A stretch of 64,000 bases of DNA, taken from NCBI GenBank assembly GCA_021234155.1, contig JAJEKV010000293.1, positions 312,001 to 376,000 of the forward strand, in the 5' to 3' direction. Position numbers and translations under genes: made by a program. Positions 11,062-22,329 of the stretch are shown here, one piece after another (the stretch's first letter is position 1; each line of letters opens with the position of its first letter). The notes under the pieces were generated by a model, which saw nothing but the letters and a program-made list of their open reading frames with translations, did no database searches and was not told the origin of the DNA. The DNA is from Isoetes taiwanensis. Lineage: Eukaryota; Streptophyta; Lycopodiopsida; Isoetales; Isoetaceae.

Positions 11062-12075
11062 CGTTCTTTTTTGGAATATGGCTTTCAATGTGGCCTATCT
11101 ATTTGAGATCATCAATGGAACTAAGGCTATATTGGTTGGAGATAGGGTTTTCATGCAAGAACGTGTGATGATAATATGCAATTATAGAACTGAAGTTGAT
11201 TGGATGTACATTTGGTGGCTCCTTGCACAAACTTGGCATTGGCTATAAATATGTGGTCAAGACAGTGTCAGAAGTGCACCCTGTTTGGCTGGGCCTTTCA
11301 TGTGATTGAGTTTCTGCTGATTGACAGGAAGTGGGAAATTGATCAAGTTAGCATAAAAGCATATTTGCCAACTTTTCAAGACCGCCGTGATCCAATCTGA
11401 CTTATTCTTTTTCCAGAAGGCACCGATTTCATAAATTATATCCCTATCCATTTTTAAACATTAAGTTCGTTTTCTCCTATGCTTAAAGTTCCTTTCTTTT
11501 TTATGAACGAGGTAGTATTGTGCAAATTAGGCCACAACGTCAACGGCCCTTGCACAAGGGTTTGGTACAACTGTAGGTGTCTGATTGTTTTTTTGAGCAA
11601 GGTATATGTGGTGCCTTTTTTTGAAACCAATAGCTTTTTATTCATCCTTTTGTATGCCACGTTGCTTAGGTTAGTTTGGAAACACATTTTGAAACTGTCT
11701 TGTCTGGCGCATTGCGCATGCTTGGCTTAAGATCTTTTGATACTTTCAGGTAATTCTGGTAGTGATCTCTTACTCGCTTTATTAACTTATCCTAAAAAGA
11801 AGCGAAACTAGTGAAGAGCAATAGTTTTGCAGGGAAGAAGGGGCTTCCTAAGCATAACTATGTTCTCATGCCCCGCACGAGAGGCTTATATGCTTGTCTT
11901 TCTGAGCTGCGAGAATGTCTAGATTCAGGTGGAGGAGTATTTTAACATCTGAAATAGATAGGCATCCTTTGCTAATTGCATGTTTGGCTCTTGTTGCATG
12001 CAGTATATGACCTTACGATTGATTACAAATATCGCTGCCCATTATTCGTTCACAATCTACTGGGGACTGATCCTA
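11062..12075 (+). pseudogene. LPAT4/5-type 1-acylglycerol-3-phosphate acyltransferase pseudogene
   Basis: Plant LPAT adds an acyl chain to lysophosphatidic acid in the ER membrane. The pieces lie in family order: FFGIWLSMWP near 11,066; a frameshift; LFEIINGTK; NYRTEVDWMY near 11,180; a frameshift; FGWAFHVIEF near 11,283; RKWEIDQ; and FPEGTDF near 11,413. Two later exon pieces follow: 11,817-11,928 (GLPKHNYVLMPRTRG) and 12,004-12,075 (VYDLTIDYKYRCP). They join in frame across a GT-AG intron at 11,929-12,003. The catalytic NHX4D box has Tyr in place of His, a TGA replaces the Trp before LILFPEG, and at least two frameshifts are present. The retained intron argues against a processed copy. The 5' exon and the C-terminus are not found. 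Confidence 0.83.
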
Positions 12076-12249
12076 CTTACACACAACAGTATTTCTGCAC
12101 TTTTTTCTTTTCCAATCACTAATACTGTTCTCGAAGATTGTTCCATAGCCTAATGTCTTCTCCTTCAGGGCCACCATTTGTTCGCCAGCACGTTTTTATA
12201 TCCAGATACTCCTTGCAAGACAACCTTTAAGAACACCTCAATGTAAGTG

Positions 12250-14049
12250 TTAAGAGCATGAATTATGAAACGTGGACAACTTACATAAGTCTGCATCTCT
12301 TCTCTTGCCATAATTAAGGTCATCAACTGAGGCACAAATATTTGAAAGTAGTACATATGTTGTTGCATCACCTGGATTCAATTGGAGAACCTGGTTTGCA
12401 ATTTCTCTCCCAAGTTGTGGTTTCAAATGGCCTCTACATGAAGCAAGCAAGCCTTTCCAAGATGTTGCATTAGGTATAATGGGCATGCTGTTAACAAATG
12501 CATCTGCTAGATCTAGCTTCCCGGAGCGTCCAACTAGGTCAATTATGCAATTATAATGTTGCAATGTTGGAGTTATTTGCTGAGTTTGAACCATAGAAAC
12601 AAAGGTCTGATGACCTTCATCAGCCAGGCCAAGATGGCTATATGCAGAAAGAATGCTGCTAAATGTGACTTCATCTGCCATCATTCCTCTAACCTGCATA
12701 TCCTGAAAGGTTTTGAGCATTTCAGTTATCCGTCCATGCTGGGCATATACTGCAATCATGGAATTCCATAAAATCTCACTTGGCTTGGGAAGACTTTGGA
12801 AAACAGAATAAGCAAGTTGCAGATTCCCGCACTTTCCATACATGTGGACAAGAGCAGTGCCTACAATGTTATCCAACTGAAACCCTGTTTTGAAAATGTA
12901 AGCATGGATTTGTTTGCCTTCTGCTATTGCTGCCATGCTAGCACATGCGTCAAGAATAATGACAAGGGTAATCCGGTCTGGCTTTGTATTTTCTAACTGC
13001 ATTTGTTGAAAGAGCTTAAGGGCATCATCTAAGTAAGCCTGGTGCGCATAACCCGAGATAAGTGCATTCCATGAAACTATATCTCGACGAGGCATTTGTT
13101 GGAACAGATGCAAGGCTTTGTGAACGTGCCCATGTTGTGCATATGCTGTGATCATTGTATTCCATGACATGACATCCCGCTGAGGCATTTGCCAAAACAG
13201 TTGAATTGCCTCATCAAGATGGCCTTGTTGTGCAAACCCTAAAACCACCAAAGTCCAAGAAATCAAATTACGCTCAGGCATCTGTTGGAAAAGATAGAAG
13301 GCCTCCTTAAAAAAACCATGCTTTGCATAAGCCAAAATCAAAGCATTCCAGGAAATTAGATCTCTCTCAGGCATTTGCTCAAACAGCTGCAGAGCCTCTT
13401 CTAGATGTGCATGATTACCATAAGCTGTGATCATGGCAGTCCAAGAGACCAAGTTATGCTCAGGCATTTGCTTAAAAAAAACCATGGTTTCTTTTAAGTT
13501 ACTATGTTGTCCATATGCAGTAAGCATAATATTCCAAGAAACTACATTTCTAACAGGCATTAGTCTGAACAAATACAAGGCTTGCTGAAGGGAGCCTTTT
13601 TTAGCATATGCTGCCACAATCGTATTCCAAGAGACCTGGTCATGCTGAGGCATTTGAAAGAAGACCTGGAAAGCCATCTCGAGCTGCCCCTGTTGGCAGT
13701 AAATTGCAAGCACGGCATTCCAGGAAACAACATCCTTTTTGGGCATTTGTTCAAACACATGAATAGCTTCATTAACCAAACCATGCTCAGCATAAGATGC
13801 AATCATAATGTTCCAAGAGAAGGAATTCGGACACTGGATATGATCAAATATGGAACGCGCCTCCCACAAAGCTCCGCATTTTCCATACATCTGCACAAAA
13901 AGATTAGCCAGGTACCTATCTTCCTCCATTACAGTTTTAATTAAAGATTCATGAAGCAGCCTGCCCTTGCAAAGGTCTTTGGTTGAAGCATATACACGCA
14001 AGAAGGAAGCTAACCTGTTTATCTCCAGGCCGATTTTATAATCCAGCAT
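12250..14049 (-). CDS. PLS-class pentatricopeptide repeat protein with partial E domain
   Basis: 599 residues. After an L/S-like N-terminus come eight consecutive 31-residue S-type repeats of the form VVSWNxMIxAYaqhG...A..LFxQMPxrd, then P, L, S, P, L2 and S2 repeats. An E1-like motif follows (ATSWKGLLASCRGH) and the start of E2 (ATTYVLLSNICAS). Such proteins bind organellar RNA one base per repeat and usually specify C-to-U editing. The chain ends in an unrelated tail shortly after E2 begins, with no E+ or DYW deaminase, so it may be truncated by a frameshift or need a partner deaminase. An in-frame TAG lies ten codons before the ATG, so this Met is the first possible start. No clear transit peptide is seen. 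The gene appears intronless. Confidence 0.9.
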   Translation of the reverse strand: MLDYKIGLEINRLASFLRVYASTKDLCKGRLLHESLIKTVMEEDRYLANLFVQMYGKCGALWEARSIFDHIQCPNSFSWNIMIASYAEHGLVNEAIHVFEQMPKKDVVSWNAVLAIYCQQGQLEMAFQVFFQMPQHDQVSWNTIVAAYAKKGSLQQALYLFRLMPVRNVVSWNIMLTAYGQHSNLKETMVFFKQMPEHNLVSWTAMITAYGNHAHLEEALQLFEQMPERDLISWNALILAYAKHGFFKEAFYLFQQMPERNLISWTLVVLGFAQQGHLDEAIQLFWQMPQRDVMSWNTMITAYAQHGHVHKALHLFQQMPRRDIVSWNALISGYAHQAYLDDALKLFQQMQLENTKPDRITLVIILDACASMAAIAEGKQIHAYIFKTGFQLDNIVGTALVHMYGKCGNLQLAYSVFQSLPKPSEILWNSMIAVYAQHGRITEMLKTFQDMQVRGMMADEVTFSSILSAYSHLGLADEGHQTFVSMVQTQQITPTLQHYNCIIDLVGRSGKLDLADAFVNSMPIIPNATSWKGLLASCRGHLKPQLGREIANQVLQLNPGDATTYVLLSNICASVDDLNYGKRRDADLCKLSTFHNSCS

Positions 14050-14269
14050 TGCAGGCCCCTGTTTTCGTAGATACTGCTAAACCAACTTCCCATTTGAATT
14101 CGCTAATATCACACTATGGGTGACCAAAATTAATTACGTGGCACAATTAGGCATGCGTTTGGCACTGAAAATTTTGTGCCGCTCCGTCCATATCACATTA
14201 TCAGCATCCAAACCAAAGAAATTTCTGCCACGAAGCAAGAACAGAGACCTAAACAATCGGCCATCTTGC
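14050..14269. other. upstream region of the PPR gene
   Basis: Non-coding. It should contain the promoter for the leftward PPR gene, but I see no clear TATA box. Confidence 0.4.
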
Positions 14270-14720
14270 TTCGATCATCCAGCCGAAACCGATTTCTCAC
14301 CGATTTGAGAGATCTGCCACCAGTTTTAACCAATAAATCACTGCAGGGCCGGATTTGAACCGGATTAAACCTCTTCTTTCTCAAAAATCCAGTGATTTGA
14401 ACCGGACTAAAGCTCTTCTAGGTTTTGCTTTGACAAAAATTCAACGATTTAAGACAAAAATCCAGCGATTTAAGAAATCTGCCACCGATTTGAGAGATTT
14501 GGCAGCAAATTTGAGCCGGATTGAAGCTCTCCAGGGTTTTTCTTTCTCAAAAATCCAGTGATTTGAACCGGATTAAGCCCTTCCAGGTTTTTCTTTGACA
14601 AAAATCCAGCAAATTTGAGCCGGATTGAAGCTCTTCCGAGTTTTGCCACCGATTTGGGTGCCGTTTTTGCTGGCGCAGAAGGTGCTTTGGGAGTTTTCGC
14701 TGGCGCAGAAGGTGACGTGT
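14270..14720 (+). repeat. degenerate minisatellite of mixed short units
   Basis: The words 'tttgaaccggatta', 'tttgagccggattgaagctct', 'caaaaatccag' and 'gccaccgattt' recur in varied order, giving an irregular repeat of roughly 70-130 bp. A 'gctggcgcagaaggtg' phrase is doubled at about 14,669-14,715. Small open frames here are by-products. Confidence 0.65.
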
Positions 14721-15454
14721 TTGCCTGCCTAAAGTATGGACGGGCAATACTGCCCGTCCAAAAAATCGAGCGTGCCCAAACGCTGACTGGGCGTTGGGCA
14801 CCTTAGATGTGATAGGTGCAGCATGCCCAAAGTCCACATGTCACCAACTTGTTGGTCATTTATTTTTATTTTTTCAGTTTAGGCTGTAGACGAAGCCTCA
14901 TAATCACTAGGTACCCACAGAATACTAAATCTTAACGAGCCTGTAGGAGGTGCCACAAAACCACAAGATGACCCAGTTTCTATTGGTTTGCAAAGCATAT
15001 GGGTTGGGAAGTTGCTATAATTGGTTTTTTTTTAGCAAGGAACCATTGGGTATTAGTGTGTTTTTTTGGTCAAAATTATATGTTTGATATTTTTTTTGGA
15101 TAGGCAAGGGATTTTTTTATGGCATGCAAGGGCAGGATTTGGCTGACCATGTCATGCATCCCTGGAGTCGTGGGAGTTGCTATTCCGATAAGCTGCCTCC
15201 CTGTCCTACCATTTCGTTGGTGTTAGTGGTGTTTTGTGTTTGTTTTTCTTTTGCCTGGTCTGTGGTATGCGCCTTAGTCCGGAAGAACACAATTGGATTG
15301 TGATGGAAGGTGCTTTGATACAGTTGCCTGCTGCGGGTTTTGTTGCCTATGTTCTTTGTATTGTGGTTCTTGTATCTCTTAGCTGCATGGAGAGTTGCTT
15401 GCAAGCCCCATGTTGCTTCTGCTAAGGATGTGGTCTGTGTGATTTTTTGCTTAG
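14721..15454. other. non-coding stretch, nothing recognised
   Basis: No conserved frame. It includes T-rich tracts near 15,025-15,120. Confidence 0.5.
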
Positions 15455-15654
15455 GTGAGTGCATCAAGCCAACTGACAGGATTGGAAAGAGAAGACGCAG
15501 GTACTGGGATGATGCGCATGCTGAGATTGAGACAAATGTCTCATTTGAATGTGACGACCCTGGTGATATCTTTAGGCCGCCAGATGCACCTGAGCTTGTG
15601 GGCACGGATTTCATACTATTTAATCTGGATGACTATAATCTTGATGATGCTTAG
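15455..15654 (+). other. possible terminal exon, unrecognised protein
   Basis: After a T-rich tract ending in ttag at 15,454, an open frame runs 65 codons to TAG at 15,652. It starts with basic residues (IGKRRRRYWDD) and ends in an acidic tail (FNLDDYNLDDA). The composition looks like protein and the upstream acceptor is plausible, but I know no family for it and see no joined upstream exon. It could be chance. Confidence 0.25.
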
Positions 15655-16190
15655 TTTAGTTTAAGATATTGTTCTTGTAAAATGTGGTGATGAAGTGATG
15701 ACGTCACCATAATTGTATACTTTACATCTGCATTATTCAATTATGTATTTAGTTTTAGTTTTGTGTTATGGATGAGGTTATATGATGTGCTAGAATGGGG
15801 CGAATGGAAGGTGAAGATCTTGCAGGTTGGAGCACATACGAAGATGCGAGGTATGATTTCCATTTTATAGCTATCTGGAAATGCTTGGGTTCGATCCCCA
15901 ATGAGCCATTTGACGTTATTTTTGTTGTGATTCTTTAGGTGACAAATGATTGAACATTGTATATGGCTGTTATTAACTTTTATTTTCCATCGTTGGAGAT
16001 TGTTTGTTGATAGTGCAAGCATTGTGTATTCATTAAGATAGTATTTCATAATTAATTAAAATGAAACATTGTGTTGGAGTTTCCACGAGAGTGGCTACCA
16101 TTCAGTTTCAGGCGGAATATGCCATTTTGCTTCTGGTTTGAAGATCCAGAATTTAGCGATAAGGACGATTTACCCATAAGGACGATTTGT
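15655..16190. other. non-coding stretch, nothing recognised
   Basis: AT-rich. A lone tRNA B-box-like gggttcgatcccc lies near 15,888-15,900 without a matching acceptor stem or A box. Confidence 0.5.
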
Positions 16191-16194
16191 GATA

Positions 16195-16622
16195 GTTTCC
16201 TTTCCCCCTTTCTTCCTTTTTCTGTTTTTCCTTTTTTCCTTTCTTTTTCCCCTACCTTTTCTTCCTTTTTGTCCTCTACCTTTTTTCCCTTCTTTTCTTT
16301 TTCCCTTTTCCATTTTCCTTCTTTCTTTTCTCCTCTTGACTTTTATTTTCTTCCTTTGCCTTTTTTCTTTACTTTCATTTTGTTTCTGTTTACTTTTTTT
16401 ACTTTTCTTACTTTTTTTCCTTCTTTCCTTCTTTTTCTCGTTCCCTCTTTTTCCCTTTCCCTTTTCTATCCTCTCCCCCTCCCCTTTTTTTCCTTTATCT
16501 GTTTTGTTTTTCCTTTTTCCACTTTTTCTTTGTCCCTTTTTTACCTTTTTCTCCTTCTTCCTTTTTTACTTTTTGGTCTTTTTCCTTTTATCTTTCTTTC
16601 TTCCTTTTTCTTTTTTCTAAGT
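16195..16622 (+). repeat. 430-bp polypyrimidine (C/T) tract
   Basis: Almost entirely T and C on the plus strand, with scattered G and A. The hydrophobic open frames across it (Phe/Leu/Ser/Pro only) are composition artefacts. Long polypurine-polypyrimidine DNA can form triplex structures. Confidence 0.9.
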
Positions 16623-16960
16623 CATTTTTTAGCAGGGTTGCCTAACACCCCCTGCCCCACATCAGCTGTTTTCCATCTCAACCATTAGTTTTCTTAATTT
16701 CGCATCGGACGGCCATGAAATTTAGAAAGTCTTTGAAAATCACTTTTCTTCTTCTCTGTTCGCGCGCGGCCGATCCGTTAGGGTATGGCAGATCTGACTC
16801 CCTTTGGTGTTTATCTTCTGCAAGCATAGATGCATCATTCAGCAGGGCAACGGCTATAGGATGGCGAATCAGAGGATGGGTTTGGAAGGGCAGATGAATA
16901 TGGCTATTCTTGGATATGGCAGAAGGACGAATATGGCAAAGGTAGACGGTCACTATTCCA
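16623..16960. other. non-coding stretch, nothing recognised
   Basis: No conserved frame on either strand. Confidence 0.5.
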
Positions 16961-17066
16961 ACCATTCCGACCCAAGAATCTTGCCTCAAATTCTTCCCAA
17001 AAAGCATGTTCTAACCATTCCGACCCAGGAATCCTGCCTCAAATTCTTCCCAAAAAGCAGGTTCTG
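16961..17066 (+). repeat. 53-bp tandem duplication
   Basis: Two units starting accattccgacccaNgaat, at 16,961-17,013 and 17,014-17,066, differ at a few positions. Confidence 0.9.
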
Positions 17067-18775
17067 AAACTTTTATAAGCAAGCCATGAAGGCAGAAGGT
17101 CTCTATGCTAAATCCAGCACCAGGGCTATTTTGGTTCTTGTTTTTGCTTCTAGATGGCCGGATTTGAGGGTTTTGCTATGATCAGGGGCATTCTTGCAGA
17201 TTCTTTTAATGTAGGTAAGGGTTTCTAATTTGTAGTTAGGTTGAAATGGTTTGATTTTGCATGTGTTGTTTCATAGCCTGGCTGCCAGAAGGTTTACTGC
17301 CATCGAGCCTTCAAAGAAACAAGTTGTATTAAATTCAAGCCTATATGTGATAAGGATAGCTCAAAAAAAATCTGACATGCAGGCCTGTATGTCGCACTAC
17401 AAAGAATACATGTGGCAGCTCGGCCAAGGGTTGATTACAGGCCAAGGGCTCTAGGAAATGATGGAAGATGGAAAGCACTGCCAATCTCATTATTCATTGA
17501 ACTAAGCTAGATCATTTGATGTGGGGATTTCCATTGCAAGCACAACTTAGAATATCACAAATGGCACCTTTTGCATGCTTGAAAGTCCTTTTTCCAATAT
17601 CTGTATATGGATGGCCTTGCAGCAGAGTGTAGGTTATGGAAGATGCTATTATGAACTTTTGAAGACCAGATGAAGGTGAGGAAAAGGTCCTAGTCTACAA
17701 CTTAGAGTTTCGTGTTACGGAATATGTCTTGAACTGTTCTAAATTGATCCTTGTCATTGGAGTAAGACTTTGCACTTTAGTCTTACCAAAGCGGTAATTC
17801 TTGGAATACATTGAAGTGTAGAACCTAATGCGTTCTTTGTTGTTAATAGCATGTTGGTTGTTGCAACAACATCAGCAATCAGCAGTCAGCAGTCAGCAGG
17901 CTATGCCATGGAAAAAGAGCCATTGATTGATTGCAGCTGCTTGGGTTGGACTTGTGGTTGCACTATGATGGCACCAGCCTCGGCAAATACATCTAATCAG
18001 GTTCGTTGTCTCAAAAGATAGATTTTTACAGATAGAAAATGAAGAAATCTAAGTTATGGAAGGAAAGCCAACTGATTGAATGTGATATTTTGCAATACCA
18101 GAAATTTGTATCGCTTGGTGTGCTAGTTTTCTTGCCACATGCCAATGAAATATTTGCACACTAAAACTGTCTTGCAGCTAAGAAGCCAATCTCTCTATGT
18201 TTTATTTCGACGTTAACCAATTACTTTATTCAAATTGTTTCATGTTATCTCAGTTCGTGATCTGCTTTGATAGGGTGATTCACAGCCTATCAAAAGGCAC
18301 TTCTTCACAGCCTGATCTCTTTATGCTATTATTGCTTAATGGACCCCTCTAGGTGAGATCTTCAGGGTTTGGAGCAGAGCAGACATTGTGGTCCCAATAT
18401 ATAGTTACTTACTATTGTCAGTTCAGTGTGTCAATTAGTTGTACTGCACTATAGACTTAACATAATGAATGCAAAATTTTGTTTGGCCAATTTGTACGTC
18501 TTCATCACCTCTCTGCTGTTTCTATGATAAATCATGTTACATTCTTATACATCTCTTTTGCAGCGAAGTAAGAGCGAGAGTTTGTCACTGTGCTTGGATG
18601 AGTTTATATTGGAAAACGATAGTTTCCAAGTAAAAGTGTACTTTTAGGTTTTTCCTTAGCAACCTCTGATATTTTTGTCCTTTGTTAGCATCCTCATGTA
18701 CATGCATGACACGAGGATCCTATGTAGTCTTACATGGAAGCGATGGTTGTAGAGTAAAAATGGTTTTGTCGCAGA
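17067..18775. other. non-coding stretch, nothing recognised
   Basis: No conserved frame. A short 'cagcagt' run lies near 17,876-17,899. Confidence 0.5.
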
Positions 18776-19027
18776 AAGCCTTGGTACATTTGGGGATTTC
18801 AGAAAGTTAACTTTAAATTAACTATTTCCCGGAGCATGTGCACATGGACCATCAATTAGAAACGTGAAGATATTGTGGAGTTGATGGCTTATTCCAGTTT
18901 TAAGCCTTGGTACATTTGGGGATTTCAGAAAGTTAACTTTAAATTAACCGTTTCCCGGAGCATGTGCATATGGACCATCAATTAGAAACATGAAGATAGT
19001 ATGGAGTTGATGGCTTATTCCAGTTCT
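18776..19027 (+). repeat. 126-bp tandem duplication
   Basis: Two units starting aagccttggtacatttgg (18,776-18,901 and 18,902-19,027) differ at a handful of bases. Confidence 0.92.
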
Positions 19028-19035
19028 AATCTATC

Positions 19036-19175
19036 CAGTGGAGTTGCGCATTTTTTGTTTGGAATGGATTTTGACTTCAATAACCTAGTATGGTTCCTAG
19101 CAGAACAGTGGAGTTGCGCATTTTTTGTTTGGAATGGATTTTGACTTCAATAACCTAGTATGGTTCCTAGCAGAA
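19036..19175 (+). repeat. 70-bp tandem duplication
   Basis: Two essentially identical units starting cagtggagttgcgca (19,036-19,105 and 19,106-19,175), right after the 126-bp duplication. Confidence 0.92.
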
Positions 19176-20070
19176 CTGCAGAGCTGCAATTCCACAGCAA
19201 GATGCCTGGGTTGGGTTAGGGTGCATCCCACAGCCTATAGGAAGCCAAAATGCAGTAATATTACCAAGATTTCTATCTTCTAAATAAAAAAAATCCAGGA
19301 TAAACATATGATCCACCACGTTTATGCTCCGCTACATAGATTGTAGAATCATGTATCTACAAAGAAGGCAAAGCAGAATGATAGTAGATGAAGCAGAATC
19401 AGATCATGAAAAGGCAGAGGAAATTCTATAAAAATAGATAGAGGTAAACGTGTAATATACCAAGATTAATGCTTATGAAATGAAATGAAATTTTCTATTA
19501 TTTTATGTGTGGAACTTCTTGCAAAGAAAATTCCTTCATGTTTTTTATTTTAATTTTGTGCTTTGCTTTTGTAGTAACAGACACTGCTTTACAACATTCT
19601 CATCATAGTTTGTGGCAAATGCAACCAATTTGCACGTGCATTTAGGGTGGGATTATCTTAAATTTTCTCTTCCGTGTGATTAACACATGATGGTATGGTC
19701 TATGCATATTAATGAGCAAAATCACTTAAATCCAAGTTATGGTATGATTGTATAATCTGTATACTTGAAGCCTTCATCCAACATATTCTTGTCTCATCCA
19801 CTGGACAGCGAGTTCATGAGTTTTCCAACTTGCGTTGCATATTTTCCTAAGAAGATGCTTAAAGAGATTACTGTCCAGAGTATATGTATTGTCTCAACCT
19901 TTTTTATAAAGTAGTGCTCAGCCAATGTATGAATATGAAGCTGTTACGAAGGCAAATCATATTTGCACTCATGCCGCTATGCATCTCGCCAATATAGCTA
20001 CTCCATTCCCATCCCCAAAACCCAAAACCTTCACCTCAACCCCCGCAATTACGCTAGTTTTCCCTCTTTT
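19176..20070. other. non-coding stretch, nothing recognised
   Basis: AT-rich with no conserved frame. The open frame at 19,925-20,332 has no family signature. Confidence 0.5.
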
Positions 20071-20094
20071 GGGTTTGCCCCTAGGGGCAAACCC
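20071..20094. repeat. perfect 24-bp palindrome
   Basis: gggtttgccccta followed by its complement forms a gap-free palindrome centred on ctag. It could extrude as a cruciform or mark an element end; no partner copy is evident nearby. Confidence 0.8.
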
Positions 20095-22329
20095 TCGATT
20101 TATGTGGGTTTATGGCATATCTAAGTATATCTTTTGGCATATACTTAGGATATGCTTTGGTGGCCTCAAAGCGGCTATTGCCCGAGAACTGGCGGTCGTA
20201 CTGTTGCCGCCCGACCCCAGCCGAGGGGAGCATCTCAAGCTTTCAAGGCACTTGCATGCATATATTTTGGTGATGCAAAGTGGTATTGCCAGTGGTTGTG
20301 AGCAAACATTTTTACTCGGTTTTAAAAATTAAGTCTTGCACATCAGGGTTTATCTTTCAGGAATGCGAACTGGGCTTGCAGGTAAACTGAGGTTTTGTAG
20401 TTTGTTCCGGTTTTGATTCTTGCAAGAAGTGAAGGTTTTGTAATTGCATGCAAGCTGGGGTATTGCAATGCTTGAGCTTCTCTCTTTGAGGGCCCGTTTT
20501 CTTTCATCGCGCTCAACGATTCGCATTTTCCACTTATTCAGGCAAGGGTTTCTCTGGTAATGCTTGCTCCCTAATTTTTTTTTTTTTGTGAAATGTGTTT
20601 AGAGAGGCTTTATATTGAAAGTTAAGTGTAGTTTCGTCAAATGTAATACCAGTGTCGGCTTAGCTAAGTTCTTTGAAATCCGCTTTTGCAAAACCATGTG
20701 GAGGCCATGTAGCACATTCAGGACCTCTCCTGGACCTGCTGATTTTTGAATTTCTATTTTAATTTGCATACTCGTCAGGAAGTTGATATTACAAATAATG
20801 GCATAACTGAAAGGCAAGCTTATAAAAAGGCACTGAGGCTAATAATCCAAGTTCTATTTGTTGAGAGAAATGTGGCACCATTGGTGTACTCTTGGCAATG
20901 GCAAGTCAGGAGGTTCCAAGAGATGTTATAAGAGTATCGTCTCACCATGAGTAGGCACTTAAAATGATTGTCCCAGTTAACTTTAGGCACTTAAAATGAT
21001 TGTCCCAGTTAACTTTCTAATTGTGAAGATAGAAAAAAGCCATAGATGGAGTGGAATATAGACCTGGACTGCCTCATCTGATAGTAGGGAGCATAAAATA
21101 TTAATATGCAATAGTTGCTCATATCGATAACGTAGTTTACTTTTGGTCAGTTTTCTTAGCTCTTAACTTTAAACTTGATCTCTCGTTCAACTTTCTGGCT
21201 CTCGGGCAAGGGCAGGCTTCAATCTGTAGCTTCAAGTTACAATCAAGCTCATGCGAGCATAATGTTGCAGGATCTGCCTTATGGGCTTCAATTGTCTGTG
21301 CAACTTGCTGCCTATACATCCCTGATCAACTCTTGCAAAGCCTCCTAATGGACCACTGCCTTATGGTAACTGGAACAGATTTGTTTTGGAAAGTCGGTTT
21401 TGTACTTGGCTCATTTTGTAGCTATGGAATTTCCTTTTCTCGATTCCTTCTGTTGCTCAAGTTCTAGAATATTTTGATGTAGCTGCTTTGAGCAACCTTT
21501 TTTCTTGACCTTGAGGCAGCTGGGCTATTCGTTTCCCACTCATCTTCCTGACACTGCATATAAAAGGTATTGTCACTTTGTTTTACAAATTGTGCTATTT
21601 TTTATGCAGATTGATACTGCCCTATGGATGAAGTATTTGTATCTCACATGGGCATGAACAACCTGCCATTTCCAACTATGGGTTGAATTTTTATAAGCCA
21701 ATTTCAGTCTCTTGGAACTATATATCCATACTCATCAATATGAAATGGGGTTCTTGGGTTGACTTTGGAATGGCAATCTGCCCTGCTACACAAGTTGCAA
21801 AAAACAGTTTGAAGACAAGGATGCTACTTCATCATCTGCAGTGAGTCTGGAGAATCCACTGAAGCAGCAAGGATTGGGCCTTCTACAGGAAAATAGTAGA
21901 CCTAAGATTCAGTTTGCACTTCCAGGAGAAAGGAATCTTAGCTTGGGTTTGTGCTTGCAAGCAACGGGAATTTGTGTTAAGATCGTCACCAATTTATGCA
22001 GATTGTAGTATCATAAATAGTTCGCTATTGATCTGGCCTATAGAACATACATGTTAGTGAATGTCTGCAGTTATATTTGTTTCTGACAACATACAGTGGC
22101 ACTACTATCAGGCTTTTCTTATCCCAGAATAGCAATTCAAAGGTATTTTCCAAGCATGAATTTTAACGTCGTTCTAAAAAGAAAGTAAAATTAGGATTTA
22201 CTTTGCAGATCCCTTTCTCTGAAGATGACAGAACTGATCGTCATGCTACAACTTATATGCTACAGCAACGGTAAAGATTCTAAACCACCGCCATAAATTG
22301 TATTAACGCACTGTTAAACTAGAACTTTA
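20095..22329. other. mostly non-coding; two exon-like frames
   Basis: A plus-strand frame at about 20,779-20,931 follows a 'cgtcag' acceptor-like site and reads EVDITNNGITERQAYKKAL before a stop. Another near 21,780-21,957 reads NPLKQQGLGLLQENS and ends near LPGERNLSLGL. Both look protein-like, but I recognise no family and cannot link them into a gene. Confidence 0.35.
20952..21015 (+). repeat. 32-bp tandem duplication
   Basis: Two identical units starting taggcacttaaaatgattg (20,952-20,983 and 20,984-21,015). Confidence 0.92.

Noticed and set aside
10614-11088. Minus-strand gene opposite the LPAT pseudogene
   Set aside because: Two short frames in different phases with no homology; kept only as a note in the intergenic entry.
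15883-15905. tRNA-like B box (gggttcgatcccc)
   Set aside because: No acceptor stem, anticodon arm or properly spaced A box, and no SINE-like repeat seen.
16071-16688. 205-residue open frame of Phe/Leu/Ser/Pro
   Set aside because: It is a by-product of the polypyrimidine tract; composition explains the lack of stops.
19925-20332. 135-residue open frame
   Set aside because: It crosses the palindrome, has no family signature and uneven composition; probably chance.
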